64,000 nucleotides of DNA, taken from NCBI GenBank assembly GCA_038525525.1, contig JBCBHO010000001.1, positions 682,001-746,000 of the forward strand. Reading direction: 5' to 3'. How positions within the stretch are numbered: position 1 is the stretch's first letter; every line of letters starts with the position of its first letter. This document shows, in pieces, positions 1-8,075 of this stretch. The DNA comes from Shimia_B sp038525525 (GTDB lineage Bacteria > Pseudomonadota > Alphaproteobacteria > Rhodobacterales > Rhodobacteraceae). The notes under the pieces were generated by a model. That model saw nothing but the letters and a program-made list of their open reading frames with translations, was not told the DNA's origin and searched no databases. Both the position numbers and the translations under genes were made by a program.

Positions 1-912
1 TCGCTGGCCATCGGCGAAGCCATGGACCAGTCGATCACCGAGGTGCTCGAGAAGATCAACGAGGAGCTCGCGCCCCACATCTTCCCGCCGCTGCCCGGCG
101 GAGGGGACCCGCGGCTTTGCCCGAATTGCGGGGAGGGCCGGCTCTCCATGCGCACAGCGCGGTCAGGCGGTGCCTTCATCGGCTGTTCGAATTATCCCGA
201 ATGCCGCTACACGCGGCCCTTTGGCCCTCCGCAATCGGAGGAGGAGGCCGCCGCTTCCATCCCGCCGGAGGGCAAGCTTCTGGGCCACGATGCAGGCGAT
301 GAGATCCGCGTCTTCAAGGGCCGCTTCGGCCCCTACGTGCAGCGCGGCGAGCAAAACGGAGACGAGAAACCGCCGCGCCAAGGCGTGCCGAAGGGCTGGT
401 CGCCAGAGGGGCTCACGCTCGAAGAGGCGCTCAAGCTTCTCAGCCTCCCCCGCCTCATCGGACCTCATCCCGAGGACGGCGTGCCGATCTGGGCCAATAT
501 CGGCCGCTACGGCCCTTACCTGAAATACGCCGAGTCCATCTCCGACCGCGGCGGCGTGAACGCCAACCTCGAGACGATCGACGACGTGTGGGAGATCGGC
601 ATGAACCGTGCTGTCGAGGTCATTGCCTCGAAGCCAAAGCGCGGCCAACGCGGGCAGGCCGCTACACCCGTGCGCGAGCTGGGCGAGCACCCGGAGGCGG
701 GCGGGCCGATCAACGTCTTCAAGGGCAAGTACGGGCCCTACGTGAAGTGGGAAAAGATCAACGCCACCATCCCCGACACCGTGGAGATCGACGACTTGAC
801 CGTGGCGCAAGCGGTGGACCTCATCGCCGAACGCGCCGCGAAATCGGGCAAGAAGGTCACCAAGAAGAAGCCCCCGGCCAAGAAGAAGAAGGCCGCGGCC
901 AAGAAGGCCTAA
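1..912 (+). CDS. topA: DNA topoisomerase I, C-terminal part (5' end outside window)
   Basis: This is the 3' part of a type IA topoisomerase, which relaxes negatively supercoiled DNA. The frame is open from base 1, so the start and the catalytic domains lie upstream of the window. What is visible is the C-terminal DNA-binding region: a four-cysteine zinc ribbon (CPNC, then CSNYPEC), followed by three copies of the C-terminal repeat with the core G-R/K-F/Y-GPY (FKGRFGPYV, IGRYGPYLK, FKGKYGPYV). It ends in a lysine/alanine-rich tail (KKKPPAKKKKAAAKKA) typical of alphaproteobacterial TopA, probably a non-specific DNA clamp. The repeat pattern makes the identification firm even without the active site. 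Confidence 0.95.
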   Translation, partial: SLAIGEAMDQSITEVLEKINEELAPHIFPPLPGGGDPRLCPNCGEGRLSMRTARSGGAFIGCSNYPECRYTRPFGPPQSEEEAAASIPPEGKLLGHDAGDEIRVFKGRFGPYVQRGEQNGDEKPPRQGVPKGWSPEGLTLEEALKLLSLPRLIGPHPEDGVPIWANIGRYGPYLKYAESISDRGGVNANLETIDDVWEIGMNRAVEVIASKPKRGQRGQAATPVRELGEHPEAGGPINVFKGKYGPYVKWEKINATIPDTVEIDDLTVAQAVDLIAERAAKSGKKVTKKKPPAKKKKAAAKKA

Positions 913-942
913 CGCCGGGAACCAGGCAAGCCCACCGGCGTT
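911..942 (+). terminator. possible weak terminator hairpin after topA
   Basis: A perfect 8-base inverted repeat (AACGCCGG / CCGGCGTT) with a 16-base loop begins inside the topA stop codon. It is followed only by TTCTTC rather than a real T-run. It could terminate topA or simply be a hairpin in the topA–trkH spacer. Confidence 0.3.
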
Positions 943-968
943 CTTCAGCTGACGCGTGAGGGCTTGCC

Positions 969-2324
969 ATGGAAACCACGGACACGATGTGGAAACGCGC
1001 CATCGCGGGCGCGCGGATCGGGCTCCTTCGGTCTCATCCGGCCAAGCTCCTGCTTTTTGGCTATGTCTCCTACATCCTGCTCGGTTGGGCCCTCCTCGCC
1101 CTGCCGCCCATGCAGGCGCAGGCTGTTGCCGCGCTCGACGCGCTTTTCATCGCGACATCCGCCGTCTCCACCACCGGACTCGTGACCGTCGATCCCGGCA
1201 CGAGCTTCACGCTGACCGGAGAGACCGTCATCCTCCTCCTCATCCAGCTCGGCGGGCTGGGCTACATGACGATCGGCTCCTTCGCTGTCCTGGCCGTGCA
1301 GAACAGGCTTTCGGGCGTCCGTGAGAAGACGGCGCGCGCGGCCTTCAATCTGCCCGAGGATATTTCCGCCCGGCTTTTCTTGCGCTCGGTCATCCTCTTC
1401 ACGCTCGTGGTGGAGGTGATCGGTGCGGCGGTCCTCTTCCCGATGTTCGCCGCCCAAGGCGTGGAAGACCCGCTCTGGGCCGCGATCTTCCACGCGGTCT
1501 CGGCCTTCTGCACGGCGGGCTTTTCGCTCTTTGCCACCTCGCTCGAAGCGTTTCGCGACCATGCCGGCATCAGCCTCGTGATCTCGGCGCTCTCGCTTCT
1601 CGGTGCCATGGGCTTTCTCATCGTGGTCGATGGCTGGCGGATGCTCATCGGGCGCGCCAACCATCTGGGCTTTTATTCCAAGGTGATCCTGCGGGTGACT
1701 TTCTGGTTCCTCGTGGCGGGAACGGCTTTCATCTTCGTGGCCGAGCCCACGCTTCGCGATCTGCCGCAGACGGAAAGGCTCCTTGCCGCGTTCTTCCAGA
1801 CGATGACGGCAACGACGACGGTGGGTTTCAACACGCATCCCATCGGTCCGCTCTCGCTCGGCGTGATCCTCATCATCACCTTCCTGATGGTCTTCGGCGC
1901 CTCTCCCGCGGGCACGGGCGGCGGCCTCAAGAGCACCTGCTTTGCCGCGCTCGTGGGGCTCGTGAAGAGCACGCTCAAGGGCCGCGACTGCGTCCGCTTC
2001 GCCAAGCGCCGGGTCCCGAATGACAAGCTCCAGACCGCCACGGCCTCCTTCGCGTTCTATTTCGGGATGCTGACGGTCGCGCTCGTGGCGCTCTCGCTCA
2101 CGGAGGTGGGGCAACCTCTTGAGCTGCTGCTTTTCGAGGCGGCCTCGGCCATGGGGACGGTGGGGCTTTCCATGGGCCTCACTGGCGAGCTGAGCGATCT
2201 CGGCAAGCTCATCATCATCGTCTTGATGACGGCGGGGCGGATCGGCATCCTCTCCTTCGGGATCGCCCTTGCCACCCATGACGAGAGCCGGGAAGAAAAG
2301 GACGACAACAATCTCGTGCTCTGA
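969..2324 (+). CDS. trkH: TrkH/KtrB-family potassium uptake channel subunit
   Basis: Integral inner-membrane K+ translocating subunit, 451 aa, close to the length of KtrB-type proteins. The four pore-loop signatures of the SKT superfamily are visible in order: STTGLVTV, FCTAGFS, TTTVGFNT and GTVGLSMG, each carrying the selectivity-filter glycine. Hydrophobic segments surround each loop. A GAGGG sequence lies just upstream of the ATG. No RCK-domain partner (TrkA/KtrA) is present in the window, so the regulatory subunit must be encoded elsewhere. Assignment to KtrB or TrkH cannot be settled from the sequence alone; the length leans towards KtrB. Confidence 0.92.
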   Translation: METTDTMWKRAIAGARIGLLRSHPAKLLLFGYVSYILLGWALLALPPMQAQAVAALDALFIATSAVSTTGLVTVDPGTSFTLTGETVILLLIQLGGLGYMTIGSFAVLAVQNRLSGVREKTARAAFNLPEDISARLFLRSVILFTLVVEVIGAAVLFPMFAAQGVEDPLWAAIFHAVSAFCTAGFSLFATSLEAFRDHAGISLVISALSLLGAMGFLIVVDGWRMLIGRANHLGFYSKVILRVTFWFLVAGTAFIFVAEPTLRDLPQTERLLAAFFQTMTATTTVGFNTHPIGPLSLGVILIITFLMVFGASPAGTGGGLKSTCFAALVGLVKSTLKGRDCVRFAKRRVPNDKLQTATASFAFYFGMLTVALVALSLTEVGQPLELLLFEAASAMGTVGLSMGLTGELSDLGKLIIIVLMTAGRIGILSFGIALATHDESREEKDDNNLVL

Positions 2325-2334
2325 GGAGAGGCCC

Positions 2335-2649
2335 GTGTATATCGCCATGAACCGGTTTCGCGTGATCGAAGGCTCCAAGGCGGAGTTCGAAGAGGTCTGG
2401 CTCAACCGCGACAGCTTCCTCAGGAACGAGCCCGGCTTCGTGGAATTCCACATGCTGCGCGGGCCGTCGAAAGACGGGATCACGCTCTACGCCTCGCATA
2501 CCGTCTGGGCGGATGAAAAGGCATTCCTGAACTGGACGCGCTCCGAAAGCTTCCGCGCGGCACACAAGGGCGCCGGTAGCCGCAAGGCGCTCTACGACGG
2601 CCCGCCCACCTACGAGGGCTTCACGGCGATCCAGGAGATCAAGGCCTGA
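2335..2649 (+). CDS. antibiotic-biosynthesis-monooxygenase (ABM) fold protein
   Basis: A 104-aa protein of the dimeric alpha-beta barrel ABM superfamily, which includes HmoB/IsdG-like haem-degrading enzymes. The opening YIAMNRFRVIEGSKAEFE, the central EPGFVEFHMLRG and the later WADEKAFLNWTRSESF are typical of the HmoB-like branch. GTG at 2335 is taken as start because an AGGAGAG sits 3–9 bases before it; an upstream ATG at 2269 lies inside trkH and gives an unlikely tail. It follows trkH directly, so co-transcription is likely. The substrate is unknown; haem degradation is a family-based possibility, not shown here. Confidence 0.82.
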   Translation: MYIAMNRFRVIEGSKAEFEEVWLNRDSFLRNEPGFVEFHMLRGPSKDGITLYASHTVWADEKAFLNWTRSESFRAAHKGAGSRKALYDGPPTYEGFTAIQEIKA

Positions 2650-2722
2650 TTGTGCAGGCGCAGCGAATTGACTCTCCCCGGCCTCGCTTGCAGGCTGCCG
2701 CCACACCTCGAAGGGACTATTC

Positions 2723-3442
2723 ATGAAGAAAATCTACGGGTCCGCGGCGGAGGCTCTGGACGGGCTTTTGTTTGACGGAATGTTCATCGCAGCGGGCGGT
2801 TTCGGCCTGTGTGGAATCCCGGAGCTCCTGCTCGGCGCCATCAAGGAGGCGGGCACGAAAGACCTCACATTCGCCTCCAACAACGCGGGCGTGGACGATT
2901 TCGGCATCGGGATCCTGCTCCAGACGCGGCAGGTGAAAAAGATGATATCCTCATACGTGGGCGAGAACGCCACCTTCATGGAGCAGTACCTCTCGGGCGA
3001 GCTCGAGCTCGAGTTCAACCCGCAGGGCACGCTCGCCGAGCGCATGCGCGCGGCAGGCTGCGGTATCCCGGGCTTCTACACCAAAACAGGCGTGGGCACC
3101 GTCATCGCCGAGGGCAAGGAGCACAAGGACTTTCCCAACCGCGACGGCGAGATGGAAACCCACATCATGGAGACCGGCCTCTTCGCGGACCTCTCCATCG
3201 TGAAGGCTTGGAAGGCTGACGAAACGGGCAACGCCGTATTCCGCAAGACCGCGCGGAATTTCAATCCGCCCGCGGCCATGTGCGGCAAGGTCTGCATCAT
3301 GGAAGTCGAGGAGATCGTGCCGACGGGATCACTCGACCCCGACGCGATCCACCTGCCCGGCATCTACGTCAACCGCCTGATCCAGGGCGCACACGAGAAG
3401 CGCATCGAGCAACGCACCACGCGAGCGAAGGAGACCGTCTAA
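2723..3442 (+). CDS. scoA: 3-oxoacid CoA-transferase, alpha subunit
   Basis: Subunit A (239 aa) of a family I CoA-transferase that moves CoA from succinyl-CoA (or a similar donor) to a 3-oxoacid such as acetoacetate. The CoA-binding signature GGFGLCGIPE is near residue 25, and the rest (NNAGVDDFGIGILL, FNPQGTLAERMRAAG, GIPGFYTKTGVGT) follows the ScoA/AtoD pattern. The stop codon overlaps the start of the beta subunit by one base (TAATG), so the two chains are translationally coupled. The acceptor could be acetoacetate or another 3-oxoacid; the sequence does not decide this. Confidence 0.93.
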   Translation: MKKIYGSAAEALDGLLFDGMFIAAGGFGLCGIPELLLGAIKEAGTKDLTFASNNAGVDDFGIGILLQTRQVKKMISSYVGENATFMEQYLSGELELEFNPQGTLAERMRAAGCGIPGFYTKTGVGTVIAEGKEHKDFPNRDGEMETHIMETGLFADLSIVKAWKADETGNAVFRKTARNFNPPAAMCGKVCIMEVEEIVPTGSLDPDAIHLPGIYVNRLIQGAHEKRIEQRTTRAKETV

Positions 3443-4065
3443 TGCCCTGGGATCGCAATCAGATGGCCGCGCGGGCTGCAGAAGAGCTCGAAGATGGGAT
3501 GTACGTCAATCTCGGGATCGGCATCCCGACGCTCGTGGCGAATTACGTGGGCGACAAGGACATCACGCTTCAATCCGAGAACGGGATGCTCGGGATGGGC
3601 CCCTTCCCGTTCGAGGGGGAGGAGGACCCGGATCTCATCAATGCGGGCAAACAGACCATCACCGAGCTGAAGCGCACCGCCTATTTCGACAGCGCGACGT
3701 CCTTCGGCATGATCCGGGGCGGCAAGATCGCAGCTGCCATTCTCGGTGCAATGGAAGTGGCCGAGAACGGCGATCTGGCGAATTGGATGATCCCCGGCAA
3801 GCTCGTGAAAGGCATGGGCGGGGCCATGGACCTCGTAGCAGGCGTCGGCCGCGTCATCGTCGTCATGGATCACCAGAACAAGGCCGGTGTCTCCAAGGTG
3901 CTGAAGGAGTGCACCCTGCCGCTCACCGGCGCAGGCGTGGTAGACCGCATCATCACCAATCTCGGCGTGCTCGATGTGGTGGAGGGCGGTCTGGAGATCG
4001 TGGAGCTGGCCGAGGGTGTGTCGGAAGACGAACTGCGCGCGGCCACGGAGGCGACGATCCTCTGA
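3442..4065 (+). CDS. scoB: 3-oxoacid CoA-transferase, beta subunit
   Basis: Subunit B (207 aa) of the same CoA-transferase. It carries LGIGIPTLV near the N-terminus and the SENG motif (LQSENGMLGMG), whose glutamate forms the covalent CoA thioester in family I enzymes. The start at 3442 shares its A with the alpha-subunit stop codon; longer versions starting upstream would run through the alpha subunit. The length fits the family. With the alpha subunit it forms a complete heteromeric enzyme, likely in ketone-body or polyhydroxybutyrate breakdown. Confidence 0.94.
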   Translation: MPWDRNQMAARAAEELEDGMYVNLGIGIPTLVANYVGDKDITLQSENGMLGMGPFPFEGEEDPDLINAGKQTITELKRTAYFDSATSFGMIRGGKIAAAILGAMEVAENGDLANWMIPGKLVKGMGGAMDLVAGVGRVIVVMDHQNKAGVSKVLKECTLPLTGAGVVDRIITNLGVLDVVEGGLEIVELAEGVSEDELRAATEATIL

Positions 4066-4080
4066 TCGTTACCGCGACCC

Positions 4081-4257
4081 TCACTGCCTGAGCGTGATCG
4101 GATTGTTGGGGTCGTCGGGCACATCGCCCGAGGCCTCAGCATAGTAATGATAGGCCGTGAAAAGCGCGGCCGCGAAGACGGCCAGCACCGCCAGGCCCCC
4201 AAGGGCACCGAAATTGCGCGACGCATTCTGATCGGTCTCGCTGTCAGCTGAGGCCAT
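4081..4257 (-). CDS. small single-pass membrane protein, unknown function
   Basis: A 58-aa ORF with a good ribosome site (AAGGAG, 6 bases before the ATG). It has a polar N-terminus (MASADSETDQNASRN), one hydrophobic segment (LGGLAVLAVFAAALFTAYHYY) and a short acidic tail containing DDPNNP. I do not recognise a family. It follows another tiny membrane protein on the same strand and its stop codon is 15 bases from the end of the CoA-transferase operon, to which it is convergent. Confidence 0.6.
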   Translation of the reverse strand: MASADSETDQNASRNFGALGGLAVLAVFAAALFTAYHYYAEASGDVPDDPNNPITLRQ

Positions 4258-4279
4258 GGTCTTCTCCTTCTGGAGCGGA

Positions 4280-4471
4280 TTAACGGTCGGCGCGCTGCTC
4301 GGTTCCCGCCGGGATCTGCGCGCCCGACGTGAGCTCCGGCTTGGCCAGGAGCGAGGTCGTCGAAAGCATGAGGATGCACGAAAAGAGCGTCACCACGACG
4401 AGGCCCGTCATGATGAGGAGCGGCCAGCGGTGCCGCGCCATTTGCACGGTCAGGGTCTCGTCTGTTTCCAA
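4280..4471 (-). CDS. small single-pass membrane protein, unknown function
   Basis: A 63-aa ORF with one transmembrane segment (LLIMTGLVVVTLFSCILML) and a short hydrophilic tail. The proposed start is TTG at 4471, because GAGGAG sits about 6 bases upstream of it; an ATG at 4498 has no ribosome site. The next gene on this strand starts 22 bases downstream and is also a one-segment membrane protein, so the two probably form an operon. The family is not recognised. Confidence 0.5.
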   Translation of the reverse strand: METDETLTVQMARHRWPLLIMTGLVVVTLFSCILMLSTTSLLAKPELTSGAQIPAGTEQRADR

Positions 4472-4572
4472 GGCAGGTCTCCTCGCTTGCGCGGACATGC
4501 GCCGAACCCTACGTGGGGTGCCAGAGGCTAGCGCCTTCTGGCGGCGCGACCACCCGAGCGGAGAAAAGCCCC

Positions 4573-4851
4573 ATGATCACGGAAGAAATTGACGGCAAGA
4601 AAGGGCGCTACGTCCTGCAGACAGAAGCAGGCGAGGCGGAGATGACCTTCTCCATCGCCTCGGAAGCGCTGCGCATCGTCGATCATACGGGCGTCCCCGA
4701 TACCATGCGCGGCACGGGCGCCGGGCGCGCGCTCGTGGAGCATCTCGTGGCCGACGCCAGGAAGAAGGGCTTCAAGGTGGTCCCGCTTTGCCCCTTCGTG
4801 AATGCCGAGCGCCGCAAGCACCCCGATTGGGCGGAGGTGTTTCAAGTCTAA
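4573..4851 (+). CDS. GNAT-like N-acetyltransferase (YjdJ/Gcn5-related small type)
   Basis: A 92-aa minimal acetyltransferase-fold protein of the Gcn5-related 'N-acetyltransferase' type found in YjdJ and its relatives. The acetyl-CoA loop is visible as MRGTGAGRALVEHLVADARK, preceded by the strand that ends DHTGVP and followed by KVVPLCPFV and a C-terminal RRKHPDW. The ATG at 4573 fits the family start. It is alone on this strand and its substrate is unknown. Confidence 0.85.
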   Translation: MITEEIDGKKGRYVLQTEAGEAEMTFSIASEALRIVDHTGVPDTMRGTGAGRALVEHLVADARKKGFKVVPLCPFVNAERRKHPDWAEVFQV

Positions 4852-5030
4852 CTCCTCGCCTCGGCCAAGGCATGCGCCTTGCATGTCCTCTCCCAATGCG
4901 CGCGAAACCAGTCCCCTCTGGGATCGTCGCGGGCGGCAAGTGCTTCAGCGCGTCACGGCTTATTGTTTCGACTTTCCGCACAACTCCACAATCTTGCCCC
5001 AATTGAGGGCTACCGGCGGAGGCAATGACA

Positions 5031-6023
5031 ATGAGCAGTACCGACATGGCAGGCCGTCGCCGCAAGGCGTGGATTGACAAAGCATTGATGGCCGCCCTCC
5101 TCGGGATGGTGGTGCTCGGGCTCGTCGGGCTGGCCTCGGCCACCGGATGGCATGCGACACTCTCCCAGTTGGCAAAGCTCTCGCTGCAGGCCGTTCTCTT
5201 TCTCCTGCTCCTGAGCATCGGCAACTACGCCATGCGCGCCGTGCGTTGGGATCTCTTCGCGCGGGAGCTGGGCGTGCCCACCTCCCTCGGCACAAACGTC
5301 CGGCACTATTTCGGCGGCTTTGCCATGACGGTCACGCCGGGCCGCGTGGGAGAGCTCATCCGCATGCGCTGGCTCAAGGCAGAGGCCGACTGGAGCTTTG
5401 AGCGCACCGCGCCGCTCGCGCTGGTGGACCGGGCCGCGGATCTCGCGGCCATGGGTGCCATGCTTGCCGTGGCCGTCGCGCTTTCGACCATGGGCACGGG
5501 TCTCGCGCTCTCCATCGCACTCGCTTCCGTCTGCGCCGCCATCATCGCCACCCGGCCCTCGCTGCTCTCCGCGCTCGTGAGCGGTGCTTACCGTCTGACC
5601 GGACGCTTCCCGCGGCTCATGGCCCGCGTGCGCAGTTCCGCGCGCTCCATCGCCGTCTTTTCGACGTCCCGCGTCATCCTTCTCGCCGGCATCCTTTCGG
5701 TGCTGGGCTGGCTCGCGGAGGGCTGGGCCTTCCACCTGCTCCTTGTCTGGATGGGCGCGCCGCTCCCCTTCTGGACGGCGGTCTCCATCTTCCTTTTCGC
5801 GACCCTCGCGGGCGGCCTCACCGGCGCGCCGGGCGGGATCGGCGGTGCCGAGGCCGCCATGGTCGCTCTCCTCACGCTCGAAGACGTTCCCCTCGATGTC
5901 GCCGTGGCCGCCACGGCCGTGATCCGGCTGACCACGCTCTGGTTTGCCATCGGCATCGGCGTGCTCGTCTTCCCCTTGGCCGAACGAAAGGCACAGAAAG
6001 CACGCGATGGTCTGGCGCACTGA
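5031..6023 (+). CDS. LPG-synthase-TM family membrane protein (flippase-like, UPF0104)
   Basis: A 330-aa polytopic membrane protein of the lysylphosphatidylglycerol-synthase transmembrane family (PF03706). Motifs include RWDLFARELG, YFGGFAMTVTPGRVGELIR near residue 90 and TGAPGGIGGAEAAM near residue 270, spread across about eight hydrophobic segments. ATG 5031 is chosen over 5025 because GGAGG at 5018–5022 is 8 bases from it. The gene overlaps the next one, a DprE1-like oxidase, by 17 bases, so translation is probably coupled. Members next to polyprenyl-phosphate sugar genes are suspected lipid-carrier flippases; that role is inference here. Confidence 0.85.
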   Translation: MSSTDMAGRRRKAWIDKALMAALLGMVVLGLVGLASATGWHATLSQLAKLSLQAVLFLLLLSIGNYAMRAVRWDLFARELGVPTSLGTNVRHYFGGFAMTVTPGRVGELIRMRWLKAEADWSFERTAPLALVDRAADLAAMGAMLAVAVALSTMGTGLALSIALASVCAAIIATRPSLLSALVSGAYRLTGRFPRLMARVRSSARSIAVFSTSRVILLAGILSVLGWLAEGWAFHLLLVWMGAPLPFWTAVSIFLFATLAGGLTGAPGGIGGAEAAMVALLTLEDVPLDVAVAATAVIRLTTLWFAIGIGVLVFPLAERKAQKARDGLAH

Positions 6024-7305
6024 CACTTATACAGGCTGGGGCCGCGCCCTCAGCGCCACGGGCGAACTCGCCCGTCCGGAGCGCCGCAGCGCGCTTCTTT
6101 CTCTCGAAGCTGCCCCCGCCATCGGAAACCGTCGCTCCTACGGCGATGCCTGCCTCAACGATGCGGGCCGCGTCATCGATCTCTCGCGCCTCGACCGCAT
6201 CCTCGATTTCGACCCGCTCACCGGGCTCCTTCACGTGGAGGCCGGCGCGACCATGGCGGATCTCGTGCGGACCTTCGCACCCCGCGGCTGGCTCCTGCCG
6301 GTCATGCCGGGCACGGGCTTTGCCACGGTGGGCGGCGCGATCGCCATGGATGTCCATGGCAAGAACCATCACCACGCGGGCAGCTTCGGCGCCCACGTGA
6401 CGGAGATCGAGCTGCGGCAGGGCGAAAAGGTCACGTCGATCACGCCGGGCAGCGCTGTCTTCAATGCCACTGTGGGGGGCCTCGGGCAGACCGGGGTCAT
6501 CCTCTCCGCGCGCATCCAGCTCTCCGCCATTGACGGCAGTGTGATGCGCGTCAGCGAGCGCCGCATGGGCGGCTGGGACGAGTTCATCGCCGAGCTCGAC
6601 GGCTCCACCGCGTCCTATTGCGTGGGCTGGATCGATGCGACCGCCCGCGGCAGCGCGCTGGGTCGCGGCATTCTGGAGGAGGCGGAGGTCGCCGAGGGCA
6701 GCCCGCCCAAGGCCGGGAAACCACGGTCCGTCCCCATCAACGCGCCGGGCTTTGCCCTCTCCTCCCCGGTCGTGCGCGCATTCAATGCCGCCTATTTCCG
6801 GCGGGTGCCGCCCACGGGGCGCACCGTGAGACGCCGCTTCGAGGACTTCTTCTTTCCGCTCGACCGGATTCACGACTGGAACAAGCTCTATGGCAAGGCG
6901 GGCTTTCACCAGTTCCAATGCGTCGTGCCGCTCGCCGAGGTCGGTGCCTTGCGCGGGATGCTCGAGACCGTGGCCCGCTCGGGCCGCGCCTCGCCTCTGG
7001 CCGTGCTCAAGCGCCTTGGTCCGGGTGGATCGGGCCTCATGTCCTTTCCCATGGAGGGCTACACGCTGGCGGTCGATATTCCGGCCAAGGGCCGCGCCGA
7101 GGCACTTCTGGCCGAGCTAGAGGCCGCGACGCTCGAGGCCGGTGGCCGCATTTACCTCGCCAAGGACGCGGTCGCAGCGCCCGCCACCATCCATGCCATG
7201 TATCCCGGGCGGGAGGCATGGGCGCAGGAAGCCGCCAAGGCCGATCCGGAAAGCGCCCTCCTCACTGACATCGTCCGAAGGCTCGAATTGAGGAGCGCGC
7301 CATGA
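6007..7305 (+). CDS. DprE1-like FAD-dependent decaprenylphosphoryl-ribose 2-oxidase
   Basis: A 432-aa FAD-linked oxidoreductase of the VAO/PCMH fold. The segment PGTGFATVGGAIAMDVHG (101–118) continuing through KNHHHAGSFG is nearly diagnostic for DprE1, which oxidises the 2'-OH of decaprenylphosphoryl ribose to the keto form. DprE2 then reduces it, giving decaprenylphosphoryl arabinose. Start 6007 removes an N-terminal stretch that only shadows the preceding gene. In the conserved GYTLAVDIP segment residue 355 is Ala, where mycobacterial DprE1 as I remember it has the benzothiazinone-reactive Cys387. The next gene overlaps by 4 bases and is DprE2-like, which strengthens the call. Confidence 0.9.
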   Translation: MVWRTDTYTGWGRALSATGELARPERRSALLSLEAAPAIGNRRSYGDACLNDAGRVIDLSRLDRILDFDPLTGLLHVEAGATMADLVRTFAPRGWLLPVMPGTGFATVGGAIAMDVHGKNHHHAGSFGAHVTEIELRQGEKVTSITPGSAVFNATVGGLGQTGVILSARIQLSAIDGSVMRVSERRMGGWDEFIAELDGSTASYCVGWIDATARGSALGRGILEEAEVAEGSPPKAGKPRSVPINAPGFALSSPVVRAFNAAYFRRVPPTGRTVRRRFEDFFFPLDRIHDWNKLYGKAGFHQFQCVVPLAEVGALRGMLETVARSGRASPLAVLKRLGPGGSGLMSFPMEGYTLAVDIPAKGRAEALLAELEAATLEAGGRIYLAKDAVAAPATIHAMYPGREAWAQEAAKADPESALLTDIVRRLELRSAP

Positions 7306-8042
7306 CGCAAGACACCTGGCTCATCCTCGGGGCCACATCCTCCATGGCCCGCGCGCTCACCCGCGCCCTCGCAGACCAGGGGGCGGGCCTCATCCTCGCC
7401 GGGCGCGACATGGCCGACATGGAAGCCACGGCCGCCGACGCCGTGGCCCGCGGCGCCCGCATGGCAAAACCATTGATCTTCGATGCGCGGGACCCGGCGA
7501 CCTTTCCAGCCCTGATCGACGCCATGACCGCCGAGGAGGGCACGCTCAACGCCGCTGTATTCGTGGGCTCCATGCCACCACAGAGCGCCATCGACGCCGA
7601 CCCCGCGCTCATCGATGGCACGGTGACCGACAGCTTCAGCGGCCCCGCACGGCTCCTACAGATGCTGGCCCCCGAGATCGAGGACAGGGGCGGCGGCACG
7701 GTCGTCGGCGTGGGCTCCGTGGCCGGAGACCGGGGCCGCGTGGGCAATTACGTCTACGGCGCGGCCAAGGCAGGCTTCCACACTTATCTGAGCGGCCTGC
7801 GCAACCGCCTCACCCGCGCGAGCGGGCACGTCGTGACGGTCAAGCCCGGCTTCGTCGACACCGCCATGACCTGGAACGTGGAGGGCATGTTTCTCGTGGC
7901 CCCGCCGGAGAAGGTCGCGACCGATATCCTGAAGGCCGTGGAGAAGAAGCGGAACGTCATCTACACGCCCGGGTTCTGGTTCATCATCATGACCATCATC
8001 CGCCTCGTCCCCGAGCCCATCTTCAAGAAGCTTTCCATCTAG
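7302..8042 (+). CDS. DprE2-like short-chain dehydrogenase (keto-arabinose reductase)
   Basis: A 246-aa classical SDR. The nucleotide-binding turn reads GATSSMA (residues 10–16), the catalytic Ser lies in GVGSVAGDRG, and the Tyr/Lys pair lies in NYVYGAAKAG. The sequence NYVYG-x-x-KAG and the hydrophobic C-terminus (FWFIIMTIIRLVPEPIFKKL) are features shared with DprE2. It overlaps the DprE1-like gene by ATGA. The expected role is NADH-dependent reduction of decaprenylphosphoryl-2-keto-ribose to the arabinose form at the inner face of the membrane. It faces the UbiA-type gene on the other strand. Confidence 0.88.
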   Translation: MTQDTWLILGATSSMARALTRALADQGAGLILAGRDMADMEATAADAVARGARMAKPLIFDARDPATFPALIDAMTAEEGTLNAAVFVGSMPPQSAIDADPALIDGTVTDSFSGPARLLQMLAPEIEDRGGGTVVGVGSVAGDRGRVGNYVYGAAKAGFHTYLSGLRNRLTRASGHVVTVKPGFVDTAMTWNVEGMFLVAPPEKVATDILKAVEKKRNVIYTPGFWFIIMTIIRLVPEPIFKKLSI

Positions 8043-8075
8043 GCGCTGCGGCGCCTTGCCTGGACCGGGCGAGCC

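Noticed and set aside
945..2483. A 512-aa minus-strand ORF opposite trkH
   Set aside because: Low-complexity Arg/Glu/His-rich translation, no motif, and it lies antisense to a well-supported membrane protein; typical GC-rich shadow ORF.
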